Assembly (NCBI GenBank): GCA_913051705.1
Contig: CAJXCW010000021.1
Coordinates: 1 to 34,860 of the forward strand
Reading direction: 5' to 3'
From: an uncultured bacterium
Lineage (GTDB): Bacteria; JAAXHH01
DNA length: 34,860 nt
Position 1 is the first letter of the stretch, and the number at the start of each line of letters is the position of its first letter. The position numbers were made by a program, and so were the translations under genes. The notes under the pieces are model-generated. The model was not told where the DNA came from, searched no databases, and saw only the letters and a list, made by a program, of their open reading frames with translations. Of the stretch, positions 34,343 through 34,860 are shown piece by piece.

Positions 34343-34386
34343 GATGTGGGAAGACGGGTGTCGACCCTATCGGGATCAAGGTGGCA

Positions 34387-34402
34387 ACGTCCGGTCGGAC
34401 GT
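34387..34402. promoter_or_regulatory. Small palindrome after the methyltransferase gene
   Basis: ACGTCC-GGTC-GGACGT, a 6-bp stem with a 4-nt loop, 45 bp past the methyltransferase stop. Meaning unclear; it may form part of the 3' end structure together with the larger stem at 34429-34465. Confidence 0.3.
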
Positions 34403-34428
34403 CACGGTTCAGGGTGCAAGGGTTGAAC

Positions 34429-34465
34429 AAGGAAGAGCCCCGCCAAACGCGCAGGGCTCTTCCTT
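34429..34465. terminator. Strong stem-loop between convergent genes
   Basis: AAGGAAGAGCCC and GGGCTCTTCCTT form a perfect 12-bp stem around 13 nt, 10 bp from the stop of the quinoprotein gene and 86 bp from the methyltransferase stop. No U-run follows on either strand, so it would be a non-classical bidirectional terminator. Confidence 0.55.
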
Positions 34466-34474
34466 GCATCCAGC

Positions 34475-34860
34475 TTAATCAGTATCGGGTAGAGCGATAG
34501 CTACCAGCTCTGCCGGCACGGCTCTGCTCATGATCGTCATAACGATGTATTGTTTGCCGTTATGCATATAGGTCATGGGAAGACCGGACTGAGGCGCAGG
34601 CAGGCTTACCGTAGCCACCAGGTCGCCATTTTCCTTATTGTAGGCGTGAAACACCGGATCACCGCCCCGGCTTTCACCGGCAAATACCAGCGCCTTAGTG
34701 ACCATCGTACCGAAGTTTCCGGATTTACCCGTCCTCGGAAGGTTTCCCACGCTTTTCATTAAGGGATGATTTTTGATCCGTTCCGGGGTATCACCGTTGG
34801 CTACTGTCCAGATATGCTCCCCTTTGTTCAGGTCGAGCGCGACGATGCGTCCATAGGGCG
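34475..34860 (-). CDS. PQQ-dependent quinoprotein dehydrogenase, C-terminal part
   Basis: The frame is open to the window edge, so the gene is cut; the ATG at 34759 is internal. 128 residues are visible. PYGRIVALDLNKGEHIWTV is a beta-propeller blade with the W-motif, followed by GDTPERIKNHP, LPRTGKSGNFGTMVTK, then LPAPQSGLPMTYMHNGKQYIV and PAELVAIALP. These match the end of the glucose-dehydrogenase-like PQQ enzymes (GDTP, NLPRTG, GKQYIV). Such enzymes oxidise sugars or alcohols in the periplasm and pass electrons to quinone. The substrate is unknown. Confidence 0.88.
   Translation of the reverse strand, partial: PYGRIVALDLNKGEHIWTVANGDTPERIKNHPLMKSVGNLPRTGKSGNFGTMVTKALVFAGESRGGDPVFHAYNKENGDLVATVSLPAPQSGLPMTYMHNGKQYIVMTIMSRAVPAELVAIALPDTD

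Noticed and set aside
34293-34500. Overlapping plus-strand frames of about 60 codons after the methyltransferase gene
   Set aside because: They run through the stem-loop and into the quinoprotein gene and have no protein-like pattern.

Overview
The window is about 34.9 kb of gene-dense bacterial DNA with roughly even base composition. It carries housekeeping genes, an ATP synthase operon, and a small accessory block of sugar-acid genes that contains two gene remnants. The organism looks like an uncultured Gram-negative: there is a predicted outer-membrane beta-barrel, a bactofilin, an eukaryote-like (type 2) isoleucyl-tRNA synthetase, and an ATP synthase c subunit with sodium-type ligands. 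These traits, the intergenic short-oligomer repeats, and the mix of enolase-superfamily, DegT and PQQ-enzyme genes would fit a marine or sponge-associated lineage such as Candidatus Poribacteria. That placement is inference only and needs a marker-gene tree.

Layout. Positions 1-4400 (+ strand) hold the 3' part of ileS, pyruvate kinase and a DegT-family aminotransferase. 4653-5750 (-) is a predicted outer-membrane barrel protein of unknown family, with a consensus promoter (6121-6150) and a leader of about 360 nt. 6227-14999 (-) is one apparent operon: M23 peptidase, bactofilin, atpZ, atpI, atpB, atpE, atpF, atpH, atpA, atpG, atpD, atpC. A good promoter (15062-15089) lies before the peptidase gene and a terminator (6165-6193) follows atpC. 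15116-22091 (-) is a co-directional run: yebC, ruvC, ruvA, ruvB, queA, ispD, ispF, parA, parB. 22117-26181 (-) is a pair of secreted proteins, an S55-type (SpoIVB-like) peptidase-domain protein followed 3 nt later by a seven-bladed propeller protein. 26468-28086 (+) is a serine acetyltransferase and an exported TPR protein. 28257-29180 (-) is thioredoxin reductase. 29395-33481 (-) is a sugar-acid block: truncated SDR, GalD-like dehydratase, uronate-dehydrogenase-like SDR, MhpD-like hydratase, a 117-bp MITE-like element, cupin, and a remnant of a GPH sugar symporter. 33710-34342 (+) is a methyltransferase, and the right edge cuts a PQQ quinoprotein dehydrogenase (-).

The most unusual feature is the DNA between genes. 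Several gaps are built from degenerate 7- or 8-nt tandem units: the octamer GAAnnnAC, the heptamer GAACTCG, and a heptamer like AGCAGAT/AGCAAAT. Many are arranged as inverted arms that would fold into hairpins. Several genes directly downstream of these repeats (pyk, ispF, queA, ruvC, the UDH-like gene) have no clear Shine-Dalgarno sequence. A related octamer array also lies in the open ileS frame at the left edge.

Other candidates for follow-up are the sodium-type c subunit, the apparently circularly permuted S55 domain paired with a propeller, the bactofilin/peptidase genes ahead of the ATP synthase genes, and the MITE with a second half copy.
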